Shown here: in pieces, positions 1 to 5,379 of the stretch
Position numbering within the stretch: position 1 is the first letter of the stretch
Layout of the letters: each line of letters opens with the position of its first letter
NCBI GenBank assembly: GCA_947305045.1
Contig: CAMZCW010000170.1
Coordinates: 1-5,379, forward strand
Origin: an uncultured Bacteroidales bacterium
GTDB lineage: Bacteria; Bacteroidota; Bacteroidia; Bacteroidales; UBA932
Direction of reading: 5' to 3'
DNA: 5,379 nt
The notes under the pieces: generated by a model
Told to the model about the DNA's origin: nothing
Seen by the model: the letters and a program-made list of their open reading frames with translations, nothing else
Database searches by the model: none
Made by a program: the position numbers and the translations under genes

Positions 1-1783
1 TCATGTCGCGCGGATCCAGTCCCGTATAGAACATCACGGACGAAGTGGTCATGGGCGTGGGCGTAAAATCCTGCACCTGGTCCATCCAGATTCCCTTGAG
101 GGCCGGGTGCTGCGCCAGGTGCTCCATATCTTTCATGGTGCAGCCCGGGTGCGAGGAGATAAAATACGGCACCAGTCCCACATGAGTGCCGGCCTCTCGG
201 TTCACCTTGTCGAATTCCTTGCGCAGCCGCTCAAAGAGGCGGAAGCTGGGTTTGGCCATCTTCTGCAGCACATGATCCTCGGTGTGCTCCGGCGCCACCT
301 TGAGGCGGCCGGACGTATGGTCCAGCACCAGCGTTTCCAGGTACGGCTTGGAGCTGGCATCGACAAAACCGTCCTCCGTAAGGAAGAGGTCGTAGCGAAT
401 GCCACTGCCGATATAGCTGTGCCGAATGCCTTTGGTGCCGTCAATACGCTTGTACAGCTCCATGAGGCGGGTATGGTCGCAGTTCAGGTTGGGACAGCGC
501 TTGGGGAACAGGCAGCTGCGCCGCTTGCATTTGTCGCACAGCTCCAGGTTTTTCCCGTGCATGCCGTACATGTTGGCCGTAGGCGCACCCACGTCGGAAA
601 TATTGCCCGCAAAGTCCGGGAGCTTATTCAGCTCCTTCACTTCCTTCAGGATGGATTGCTCGCTCCGGGACGATATGAACTTGCCCTGGTGCGCGGCAAT
701 GGTGCAGAAGTTACAACCGCCGAAGCACCCGCGGTGGGTGTTCACGGAGAACTTGATCATGTCGTAGGCCGGAATGCGCTTGCCCTTGTACCGCGGATGC
801 GGCAGTTTGGTGAACGGCAGGTCCCAGAAGGAGTCCATCTCCTCCTGCGTAGCCGGCGGATAAGGCGGATTGATTTGCACATACCCCTCCCCCACCGGCT
901 CCAGGATGGTATCCGGGTGCATCATGTTGGCATGGGTCTCTATCCAGTGGAAATTCTCCGCAAAAGCCCGCTTGTCCTTGCAACATTCCTCGAACGAGTG
1001 CAGTACAAGCTTTCCGGCAGGCACACCCTCTGAAACCCATGGCCACCCTCGGCCGTGTAAGAGGGAGGGGCCCACAGCCGCGTCGTCAGACGCGTTGCGC
1101 ATTGGGAGGGGCCGGAGCGAAGCGGAGGCGGTTTCAGAGGGTGTGCCTGCCGGAAGCTTGCCACTTACGTAGAAAGCAATCTGGGGGATCTGACGCATGC
1201 GGTGGCGCGACCAGCCCTTTTCGATGCCCCGGGTGAGCTCCAGCATGGGGCGTTCGCCCATGCCGTAGCAGAGGTAATCGGCCCCGGAAGTGTACAGGAC
1301 CGAGGGCATGAGGCAGTCTTTCCAGTAGTCGTAATGGGTGAGCCGGCGGAGCGAGGCCTCAATGCCGCCGATAATCACCGGCACTTCCGGGTACAGTTTC
1401 TTGAGGATTTGGGTGTACACCGTGACGGCGTAGTCCGGACGGGCGCCCGCCTTGCCTTCCGGCGTGTAGGCGTCGTCGTGGCGCAGGCGTTTGGAGGCCG
1501 TGTAATGGTTCACCATGGAGTCCATGGCGCCGGCATTGAGACCAAAGTAGAGCCTGGGAGCGCCCAGCTTGCGGAAATCGCGTAAATCGTCCCGCCAGTT
1601 GGGCTGCGGAATCACGGCCACCCGGTAGCCCCACTTCTGGAGCCAGCGCGCGATGACTGCCGTGCCGAAGGACGGATGGTCAATGAAGGCGTCTCCGCTT
1701 ACCAGAATAATGTCAATGTAATCCCAGCCCAGCGCCTGCACCTCCTTGACGGAAGTAGGAAACATGTAGTCGTTATTCGACAT
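1..1783 (-). CDS. ygiQ: YgiQ family (UPF0313) radical SAM protein, C-terminus outside window
   Basis: The frame is open from the ATG at 1783 to the left edge (594 codons plus one base). The product is a YgiQ-type radical SAM enzyme of unknown reaction. The N-terminal UPF0313 domain has GWDYIDIILVSGDAFIDHPS (19-38), RLRHDDAYTPEG (99-110) and GGIEASLRRLTHYDYW (139-154). The radical SAM core has CFGGCNFC, where Cys353, Cys357 and Cys360 bind the [4Fe-4S] cluster. A second cysteine set (Cys416, 419, 424, 430, 435) ends in NCDH and could hold another metal or cluster. Later family motifs are LKVAPEHTE, VPYFISSHPG and DQVQDF. The last visible residues resemble the FYTG-x-(N/D)P region of E. coli YgiQ, after which the DUF3362 tail is missing only because the window ends. 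Residues about 211-259 are encoded by an in-frame palindromic insertion. Start overlaps the rlmI-like stop by 11 bases. Confidence 0.93.
   Translation of the reverse strand, partial: MSNNDYMFPTSVKEVQALGWDYIDIILVSGDAFIDHPSFGTAVIARWLQKWGYRVAVIPQPNWRDDLRDFRKLGAPRLYFGLNAGAMDSMVNHYTASKRLRHDDAYTPEGKAGARPDYAVTVYTQILKKLYPEVPVIIGGIEASLRRLTHYDYWKDCLMPSVLYTSGADYLCYGMGERPMLELTRGIEKGWSRHRMRQIPQIAFYVSGKLPAGTPSETASASLRPLPMRNASDDAAVGPSLLHGRGWPWVSEGVPAGKLVLHSFEECCKDKRAFAENFHWIETHANMMHPDTILEPVGEGYVQINPPYPPATQEEMDSFWDLPFTKLPHPRYKGKRIPAYDMIKFSVNTHRGCFGGCNFCTIAAHQGKFISSRSEQSILKEVKELNKLPDFAGNISDVGAPTANMYGMHGKNLELCDKCKRRSCLFPKRCPNLNCDHTRLMELYKRIDGTKGIRHSYIGSGIRYDLFLTEDGFVDASSKPYLETLVLDHTSGRLKVAPEHTEDHVLQKMAKPSFRLFERLRKEFDKVNREAGTHVGLVPYFISSHPGCTMKDMEHLAQHPALKGIWMDQVQDFTPTPMTTSSVMFYTGLDPRDM
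1012..1037. repeat. Left arm of 26-base perfect inverted repeat
   Basis: This arm runs from TTCCGGCAGG to CTGAAACC on the plus strand and is the exact reverse complement of 1130-1155. Pairing stops at 1038 against 1129 (C opposite C). Confidence 0.95.
1063..1113. repeat. Pair of 10-base direct repeats in the element core
   Basis: GGGAGGGGCC occurs at 1063-1072 and again at 1104-1113, flanking the central hairpin. The copies are direct, not inverted, so they break the symmetry of the palindrome. They could be chance in GC-rich sequence or a trace of how the core was built. Confidence 0.6.
1079..1094. repeat. Small central hairpin within the palindromic element
   Basis: CGCGTC (1079-1084) and GACGCG (1089-1094) are perfect reverse complements around the four-base loop GTCA. 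The hairpin lies within three bases of the symmetry centre of the larger palindrome, giving a nested stem-loop layout. Confidence 0.75.
1130..1155. repeat. Right arm of 26-base perfect inverted repeat
   Basis: This arm runs from GGTTTCAGAG to TGCCGGAA on the plus strand and mirrors 1012-1037 without a mismatch. In mRNA the two arms could form a very stable long stem around a 92-base loop. No U-tract follows on the coding strand, so it is not a standard terminator. Confidence 0.95.
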
Positions 1784-2966
1784 ACAGAAGCAGTCCTTTC
1801 AGATACTCTCCTTCCGGATGATAGATGTTCACGGAATGGTCCGCCGGCTGGTTCAGGCGGTCCAGGATGCGGACGCTGCGGCCCGTTTCCGCGGCAGCGG
1901 AGAACACAGCCAGCGCAAAAGCCTCCTTGTCCACCACCTGCGAGCAGCTGAAGGTGAACACGAAGCCGCCCGGAGCCACCTTGGCAATGGCGGCCGCATT
2001 GAGGCGCTGGTACGCCCGAAGGGCATTTTTGAGCGCTCCACGGTGCTTGGCAAATGCCGGCGGATCCACAATGATGAGGTCATACGCACCGTCGGGTACA
2101 TTTTTGACAAAGTCGATGGCGTCGGCACAATAGGAAGTGTGCTGTTCAGGCGTGAAACCGTTGAGCGCCACATTGCGGTCCACCATGTCCATGGCCCGCT
2201 GGGAACTGTCCACCGAATCCACATGCGCGGCACCGCCGGCAAGGGCATAGATGGAAAAACCGCCCGTATAGCAGAACAGGTTCAGGACGGTCCGGCCTTT
2301 GGCCAGGCGCCCCACCGCCGCGCGGTTTTCCCGCTGGTCCAGGAAGAAGCCGGTTTTCTGGCCTTCCTGCCAGTTCACGAGGAACTGCCTGCCGTTTTCC
2401 AGGACTGTCTGTTCATCGACAGTAAAACCTTCCGCTTTCCAGAGGTAGCCGTCTATCAGGTCCAGGCCGGCTTTGAAAGGGGCAGTGCCGGAACTTTTGT
2501 CGTACACGGCTTTAAGGCGCTCCCCGTACACGGTTTTAAGCGCCTCGCAAATGGCGTTTTTAGCCCGGAACATGCCCACCGAATGGGCCTGGAGCACACA
2601 AACGCCGTTGTAATAGTCCACAATGAGGCCGGGAAGGCCGTCCCCTTCCCCATGCACCAGGCGGTAGCAATTGGTCTGTTCCGACCAGGCCAGCCCATAG
2701 GCTTCCCTGAGGTGGTAGGCCCTCAGGAGCATCCGCTCCCAGAAATCCGGCAGCGTAGGGTCTTCGTCAAAACTGAGGATGCGCACGGCGATGGAGCCTA
2801 CCTGGTAATGTCCGCAGGCCAGCAGTTTGCCGTCGGCCGAGCATACGCTCACCAGGTCTCCCTCTGCGGGATGACCCACCACCTGGGCAATGGCCCCGGA
2901 GAACACCCAGGGATGATAGCGAAGCAGGGATTCCTCCCGGCGGGATTTGAGGATGATTTTATCCAT
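1773..2966 (-). CDS. rlmI: Class I SAM-dependent rRNA cytosine-C5 methyltransferase, RlmI-like
   Basis: The 397-residue product matches E. coli RlmI (396 residues), which methylates C5 of C1962 in 23S rRNA with S-adenosylmethionine. An N-terminal PUA-like RNA-binding domain covers roughly residues 1-80 (note YHPWVFSGAI). A middle region carries the family signature GEGDGLPGLIVD (106-117). The Rossmann methyltransferase domain follows, with QKTGFFLDQR at 203-212, the SAM-binding NLFCYTGGFS at 229-238, an acidic residue at the second strand (VDSVDSS, 249-255), DPPAFAK at 301-307, and FSCS at 339-342 where Cys341 is the expected catalytic nucleophile. No key residue is missing. The ATG overlaps the exonuclease stop by 8 bases (ATGGATAA), and the stop overlaps the ygiQ start by 11 bases, so translation is likely coupled. 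The target site is inferred from the family; other C5 targets are possible. Confidence 0.93.
   Translation of the reverse strand: MDKIILKSRREESLLRYHPWVFSGAIAQVVGHPAEGDLVSVCSADGKLLACGHYQVGSIAVRILSFDEDPTLPDFWERMLLRAYHLREAYGLAWSEQTNCYRLVHGEGDGLPGLIVDYYNGVCVLQAHSVGMFRAKNAICEALKTVYGERLKAVYDKSSGTAPFKAGLDLIDGYLWKAEGFTVDEQTVLENGRQFLVNWQEGQKTGFFLDQRENRAAVGRLAKGRTVLNLFCYTGGFSIYALAGGAAHVDSVDSSQRAMDMVDRNVALNGFTPEQHTSYCADAIDFVKNVPDGAYDLIIVDPPAFAKHRGALKNALRAYQRLNAAAIAKVAPGGFVFTFSCSQVVDKEAFALAVFSAAAETGRSVRILDRLNQPADHSVNIYHPEGEYLKGLLLYVE
1794..1799 (-). promoter_or_regulatory. Possible ribosome binding site for ygiQ
   Basis: The minus strand reads AAAGGA ten bases before the ygiQ ATG, within the end of the methyltransferase gene. 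The spacing is slightly long, and Shine-Dalgarno pairing is not a strong signal in Bacteroidota. Confidence 0.3.
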
Positions 2967-3594
2967 TGTCTTGGTATCTTTCAGGATGGAGTTCTTCGGG
3001 CGTGAGGGGATGCTTCGGCGAATGCAGCAACTTCAGGTACATCTCCCGGCACACCCAGGCATCTGTGGCAGCGTAGCGTTGCTGGGACTCGCTCAGGTGC
3101 TCGGCCTCCCAGTTGGAAAGCTGCTGTGCCTTGGAAATTTTCACGCCCAGGATGATGGCTGTCATTTTCTTCACGCTTTTGTCGCGGATGCCATACTCCC
3201 AGACCATATTCTGCAGGTCCACAAAGCCCTTGGGGGAAAACTTGGCCAACTTTTGCAGGCCCCTGACATCGTCCAGGGTGGCGGCGCCCACCTTGACGAT
3301 GGACGGGTTGGCCAGGATGGCTGCCAGCGGACGCGGGAGCCCCAATTTCTGCAGGCGGAACAAGAACGCTTTTCCGCCGCCGGAAAGTTGCAGGAGCGCC
3401 GTTCCGTTGGCATGCTGCTCCGGCGAGAAAGTGGGACGGGTCTCCGTGTCGAAGCCCAGCACCCGCTGCCGTTTCAGGTAGCGCAGTGCCCGGTGGAAGG
3501 CATCCCCGTCCGCGTCAATCACCTCGATGATTCCGGGAAAGGAGGCCAGTTCCAGGGCGCCTATTTCTTCTGGACTAACGGAGATTTGATACAT
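2959..3594 (-). CDS. DEDDy 3'-5' exonuclease domain protein (RNase D/WRN exonuclease type)
   Basis: This 211-residue protein is a stand-alone 3'-5' exonuclease of the DnaQ-like fold, expected to remove nucleotides from RNA or DNA 3' ends using two metal ions. The Exo I motif is FDTET, with Asp49 and Glu51. The Exo II region is VGAATLDD, with Asp108 or Asp109 as the metal ligand. Exo III is YAATD, with Tyr174 and Asp178, the YxxxD form that defines the DEDDy subgroup. The stretch NWEAEHLSESQQRYAATDAW is typical of Rnd/WRN-type domains. No HRDC domain follows, unlike RNase D proper (about 370 residues), so it should not be called rnd. It overlaps the lipoprotein gene by 20 bases and the methyltransferase gene by 8. 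Neighbouring an rRNA methyltransferase makes RNA processing a reasonable guess, but DNA substrates are not excluded. Confidence 0.92.
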   Translation of the reverse strand: MYQISVSPEEIGALELASFPGIIEVIDADGDAFHRALRYLKRQRVLGFDTETRPTFSPEQHANGTALLQLSGGGKAFLFRLQKLGLPRPLAAILANPSIVKVGAATLDDVRGLQKLAKFSPKGFVDLQNMVWEYGIRDKSVKKMTAIILGVKISKAQQLSNWEAEHLSESQQRYAATDAWVCREMYLKLLHSPKHPLTPEELHPERYQDNG

Positions 3595-4693
3595 AGGTTT
3601 CCTGTATGTAAGAAGGTGTTACTTCCACCAGGACCGGCAGTCCCGACTCCGCTTCTTCGGTTTCAAAATAATGCAGGACCGGACGGGCGATCCGGTGCGT
3701 AAAGAGCCGCTGCGAGCGCAGTACATCGTAAGTAGTACGAATCAGGGCCTGCTGCGGATCCAGGATGCGGAACTCCTTGGACAGCATTTTGCTGAAGGCG
3801 CTGTCTTCCTCGGTCCCCTCCCGGTGAATCAGGGCGAGCTCCGACTCCAGATAAGTACGGTCGAAGGAATAACTGTCCACGATGAGGGCATCCATGGCCC
3901 GCCCCGTTGAACGATACTGGCGCAGCAAGTTGCGGAATTCCGTCCGGATATCCAGGGCCGGTTCCGGCGTGAGAACGGAAAGGCGGGCGTCTTCCCAGCT
4001 TTTTCCGGCAAAGACGGATTGCCAGGCATTGCTCCTGCGGGTGGCCCGTCCGGTCCACACCACCAGGTTGCGGGCACCGGCAGCATAAGCCTGCTCCAGA
4101 AGGATGTCCGTAGGAGAAAGCAAAATGCTCCTTCCGCCACAGAGCCGTTGCAGGGTATCCACATCCAAAACGCCATATTTCCCCTGCATGGAAGAAGTGA
4201 AAATCAGTATTTTAGCCCGTGTTTTCTCAAGCGTTTTTTCAGTATCGGACGAGGAGCGCACACAGGTGGTATCCCAAGCAAAAACGGCATTGCGGACAGC
4301 GGCTTCCCGCAGGCTGTCCACCGATTCAAAGACATCGGTACCCTCCGGGATAAAGTGGGCATAGGCCTCATTGAATGCATCCAGGATAACGTCGAAGCGC
4401 TCCCCTGCAAAGTCTGGCAGGGAGTCCCGCACGGGGCGGCCGTCAATGTTGTCCACGGCATCCACCGCCTGGAAGCGCCGTGCCAGCGGAAGGACCTCCT
4501 GCGGCTGTCCGATAATGGCGATGGAGCCCGCCGTCCCATGCTTGCCGGCCTGGGCCACCACACGGCCTTCTCCGGTGGAGTCCGCCGCAATGGCGACCAC
4601 CAGCGGAAGGCTGGACTTGGGCGCAAGCGTACGGTGCTTGCACGACGCGAAGATAGCCAGCGCCGCGAGTCCCAGTATAACGATTCTTTTCAT
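3575..4693 (-). CDS. Putative lipoprotein of unknown function
   Basis: I do not recognise this family. The 372-residue product starts with a lipoprotein signal: MKR, a hydrophobic stretch of about 12 residues, then FASC with lipidated Cys18. Residues after Cys18 are basic (KHR), not the acidic Bacteroidota surface-export signal, so a periplasm-facing outer-membrane location is inferred. The mature part alternates hydrophobic strands (SIAIIG, FDVILDAF, AKILIFTSS, RNLVVWTGR, DALIVDSY) with helices, a Rossmann-like or periplasmic-binding-protein-like alpha/beta pattern. No catalytic motif stands out. An upstream in-frame ATG at 4723 would add ten residues before the signal and lies above the predicted transcript start, so 4693 is chosen. 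No Shine-Dalgarno sequence is visible. The 3' end overlaps the exonuclease gene by 20 bases, which makes it the first gene of a coupled four-gene operon. Confidence 0.85.
   Translation of the reverse strand: MKRIVILGLAALAIFASCKHRTLAPKSSLPLVVAIAADSTGEGRVVAQAGKHGTAGSIAIIGQPQEVLPLARRFQAVDAVDNIDGRPVRDSLPDFAGERFDVILDAFNEAYAHFIPEGTDVFESVDSLREAAVRNAVFAWDTTCVRSSSDTEKTLEKTRAKILIFTSSMQGKYGVLDVDTLQRLCGGRSILLSPTDILLEQAYAAGARNLVVWTGRATRRSNAWQSVFAGKSWEDARLSVLTPEPALDIRTEFRNLLRQYRSTGRAMDALIVDSYSFDRTYLESELALIHREGTEEDSAFSKMLSKEFRILDPQQALIRTTYDVLRSQRLFTHRIARPVLHYFETEEAESGLPVLVEVTPSYIQETYVSNLR
3598..3603 (-). promoter_or_regulatory. Possible ribosome binding site for the exonuclease gene
   Basis: The minus strand reads AGGAAA a few bases before the ATG at 3594, inside the end of the lipoprotein gene. 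It could support re-initiation after the upstream stop. Shine-Dalgarno use is weak in Bacteroidota, so this may be chance. Confidence 0.35.
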
Positions 4694-4710
4694 AGTGCTT
4701 GCTAAAAGTG

Positions 4711-4742
4711 CAAAAATAAACAATTCCCTCTACTTTTGCAAT
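4711..4742 (-). promoter_or_regulatory. Bacteroidota-type promoter for the lipoprotein-led operon
   Basis: The minus strand carries TATTTTTG at 4711-4718, a full match to the -7 consensus TAnnTTTG. A TTG at 4739-4741, 20 bases upstream, fits a -33 TTTG-like element (actual bases ATTG). The -33 part overlaps the last codons of the hydrolase gene. The box also decides the lipoprotein start: an ATG at 4723 would lie upstream of the transcript start, whereas the ATG at 4693 leaves a short leader of roughly 10-15 bases. By eye these are the only two CAAAnnTA (reverse-strand TAnnTTTG) matches in the window, and both lie just before genes. Confidence 0.65.
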
Positions 4743-5359
4743 CCCAGTACCTCCCGGATTTTGGAAATTAGCAGGGTATCGATATACTCGGGCTCCATGA
4801 AATGGGTGCCGTCGTATTCCGTGTACGTATCCTTTCCGAAGTACTTCTCCCACAGGTCCACGCGCACCACGCCGGAAGCCTTGTAATGGTCCTGCTTGCC
4901 GAAAAAAGCGTAATAATAGCCGCCCGGCTCAATGCTTGCGATGGCCGCTTCCCCGTGCGCCTTGTACTTGAGCAAGACTTTGCGGGTGAACTTGAGTTCC
5001 TGCCGGTCCCCTTCCTTTACCGGGAAACGGTGGTGCAGGTACCATCGGCCCAGGGCAAAACGGGCGATGCGTGCGGCATGGTACAAGTTCTCCGGAGCCC
5101 CCAGCGACGGCGACACAAACAGGTGCGGAAGTCCTTGAATACGAAGCGCCTGGATTGCGCCCAGTGACTCGCCGATAAGCAGATCCGGCTTTACTTCCTC
5201 CACCCAGGAAAGAATTTGGGCACGGCCCACTTCTGGGTCGAAGTCATAGGTGCGGATGACCACGCGCACCCGGGACGCTTCTAATTGGGCACGCAGGTAA
5301 TTGGGAATGCGGCTGTCCCCGCCGCCCCCCATCCCGTGGATATAAAGAATGGTTTTCAC
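4730..5359 (-). CDS. Small alpha/beta-fold hydrolase, YqiA/UPF0227-like esterase
   Basis: This 209-residue protein is probably a cytoplasmic alpha/beta hydrolase acting on a small ester or acyl substrate that cannot be named from sequence. The N-terminus is a first beta strand followed by a glycine-rich oxyanion-hole loop (HGMGGGGDS, residues 8-16). The nucleophile elbow is G-E-S-L-G with Ser65. Asp157 (in FGKQDH) and His186 (in DGTHFM) sit where the acid and base of the triad belong. The length is close to that of YqiA-type esterases (about 190 residues). There is no signal peptide. The start codon is GTG (5357-5359 read on the minus strand). The next Met, residue 10, would remove the first strand and part of the oxyanion loop, so GTG is preferred. 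It is separated by 36 bases from the lipoprotein gene downstream. Fold and triad are well supported; the family label is inferred from size and motif layout. Confidence 0.87.
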   Translation of the reverse strand: MKTILYIHGMGGGGDSRIPNYLRAQLEASRVRVVIRTYDFDPEVGRAQILSWVEEVKPDLLIGESLGAIQALRIQGLPHLFVSPSLGAPENLYHAARIARFALGRWYLHHRFPVKEGDRQELKFTRKVLLKYKAHGEAAIASIEPGGYYYAFFGKQDHYKASGVVRVDLWEKYFGKDTYTEYDGTHFMEPEYIDTLLISKIREVLGLQK

Positions 5360-5364
5360 GGTTG

Positions 5365-5372
5365 CAAAATTA
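5365..5372 (-). promoter_or_regulatory. Bacteroidota-type -7 box before the hydrolase gene
   Basis: On the minus strand these bases read TAATTTTG, a full match to the Bacteroidota sigma-ABfr -7 consensus TAnnTTTG. The matching -33 element would lie beyond the right end of the window and cannot be checked. Only five bases separate the box from the GTG start, so transcription would begin at or almost at the start codon. Confidence 0.6.
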
Positions 5373-5379
5373 ATATATA

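Larger units (their letters stand above)
1007..1159 (-). mobile_element. In-frame palindromic (MITE-like) element inside ygiQ
   Basis: A palindromic block interrupts the linker between the YgiQ N-terminal domain and the radical SAM core. It has perfect 26-base inverted arms (1012-1037 and 1130-1155). Allowing a one-base bulge at 1011, five more bases pair (1006-1010 with 1156-1160). AAGCTT occurs at 1007-1012 and again at 1154-1159, exactly 147 bases apart, and could be a target-site duplication. Because AAGCTT is its own reverse complement, it could instead be part of the terminal inverted repeat. Deleting one 147-base unit joins YVSGK directly to LVLHSFEECC in frame. The insert adds 49 residues rich in Pro, Ser, Ala and Gly. 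It encodes no transposase, so any movement would need enzymes supplied elsewhere. The interpretation as an inserted mobile repeat is inference; the palindrome itself is seen directly. Confidence 0.7.

Noticed and set aside
107..1033. 308-codon open frame on the plus strand, opposite ygiQ
   Set aside because: It is antisense to the conserved radical SAM core and ends at a stop created by the palindromic arm. No motif or promoter supports it.
1012..1155. Inverted repeat as an intrinsic terminator
   Set aside because: The arms enclose a 92-base loop, no U-rich run follows on the coding strand, and it lies inside a continuous coding region.
1007..1159. ygiQ as a pseudogene disrupted by the insertion
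   Set aside because: The frame stays open through the block, the motifs on both sides are intact, and the inserted length is a multiple of three.
1006..1160. Single CRISPR-like or attachment site
   Set aside because: There are two inverted arms, not regularly spaced direct repeats, and no integrase or cas gene is nearby.
1818..3005. 395-codon open frame on the plus strand, opposite the methyltransferase gene
   Set aside because: It is fully antisense to a gene with clear RlmI motifs. Its composition is His/Arg/Val/Gly rich without recognisable domains, as expected from the complement of GC-rich codons.
4691..4723. Lipoprotein start at the upstream ATG (4723)
   Set aside because: It would place ten extra residues ahead of a good lipoprotein signal and lies upstream of the predicted transcription start set by the -7 box at 4711-4718.

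Overview
The window looks like a chromosomal segment from a GC-rich member of the Bacteroidota, probably Bacteroidales. This is inferred from four things: two promoter-like sites that match the Bacteroidota -7 consensus TAnnTTTG, little Shine-Dalgarno signal before the two leading genes, a short lipoprotein signal ending in Ser-Cys, and the type of gene families present. The species cannot be fixed from the sequence alone. All five genes lie on the minus strand, so the window is read from its right end to its left end.

From right to left there are five genes. (1) 4730-5359 is a small alpha/beta hydrolase with a Ser-Asp-His triad, probably starting at GTG, with a -7 box only a few bases upstream. 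(2) 3575-4693 is an unrecognised lipoprotein with its own promoter in the 36-base gap. (3) 2959-3594 is a stand-alone DEDDy 3'-5' exonuclease of the RNase D/WRN type. (4) 1773-2966 is an RlmI-type 23S rRNA m5C methyltransferase. (5) 1-1783 is a YgiQ (UPF0313) radical SAM protein whose C-terminus lies beyond the left edge. Genes 2 to 5 overlap by 20, 8 and 11 bases, so they are almost certainly one translationally coupled transcript. Their shared task is not clear. The exonuclease and the methyltransferase both suggest RNA metabolism, while the hydrolase, lipoprotein and YgiQ have no obvious link to it.

The most unusual feature is at 1007-1159, inside ygiQ. It is a palindromic element of about 147 bases with perfect 26-base inverted arms and an AAGCTT hexamer at both ends. 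It keeps the ygiQ frame open and adds 49 residues between the N-terminal domain and the radical SAM core. Removing exactly one 147-base unit rejoins a continuous, plausible YgiQ sequence. This resembles the protein-coding palindromic elements known from Rickettsia, but here it is in an apparent Bacteroidota genome.

No RNA genes, CRISPR arrays, insertion sequences with transposases or convincing terminators were seen. There is no gene-free stretch longer than 36 bases between genes.
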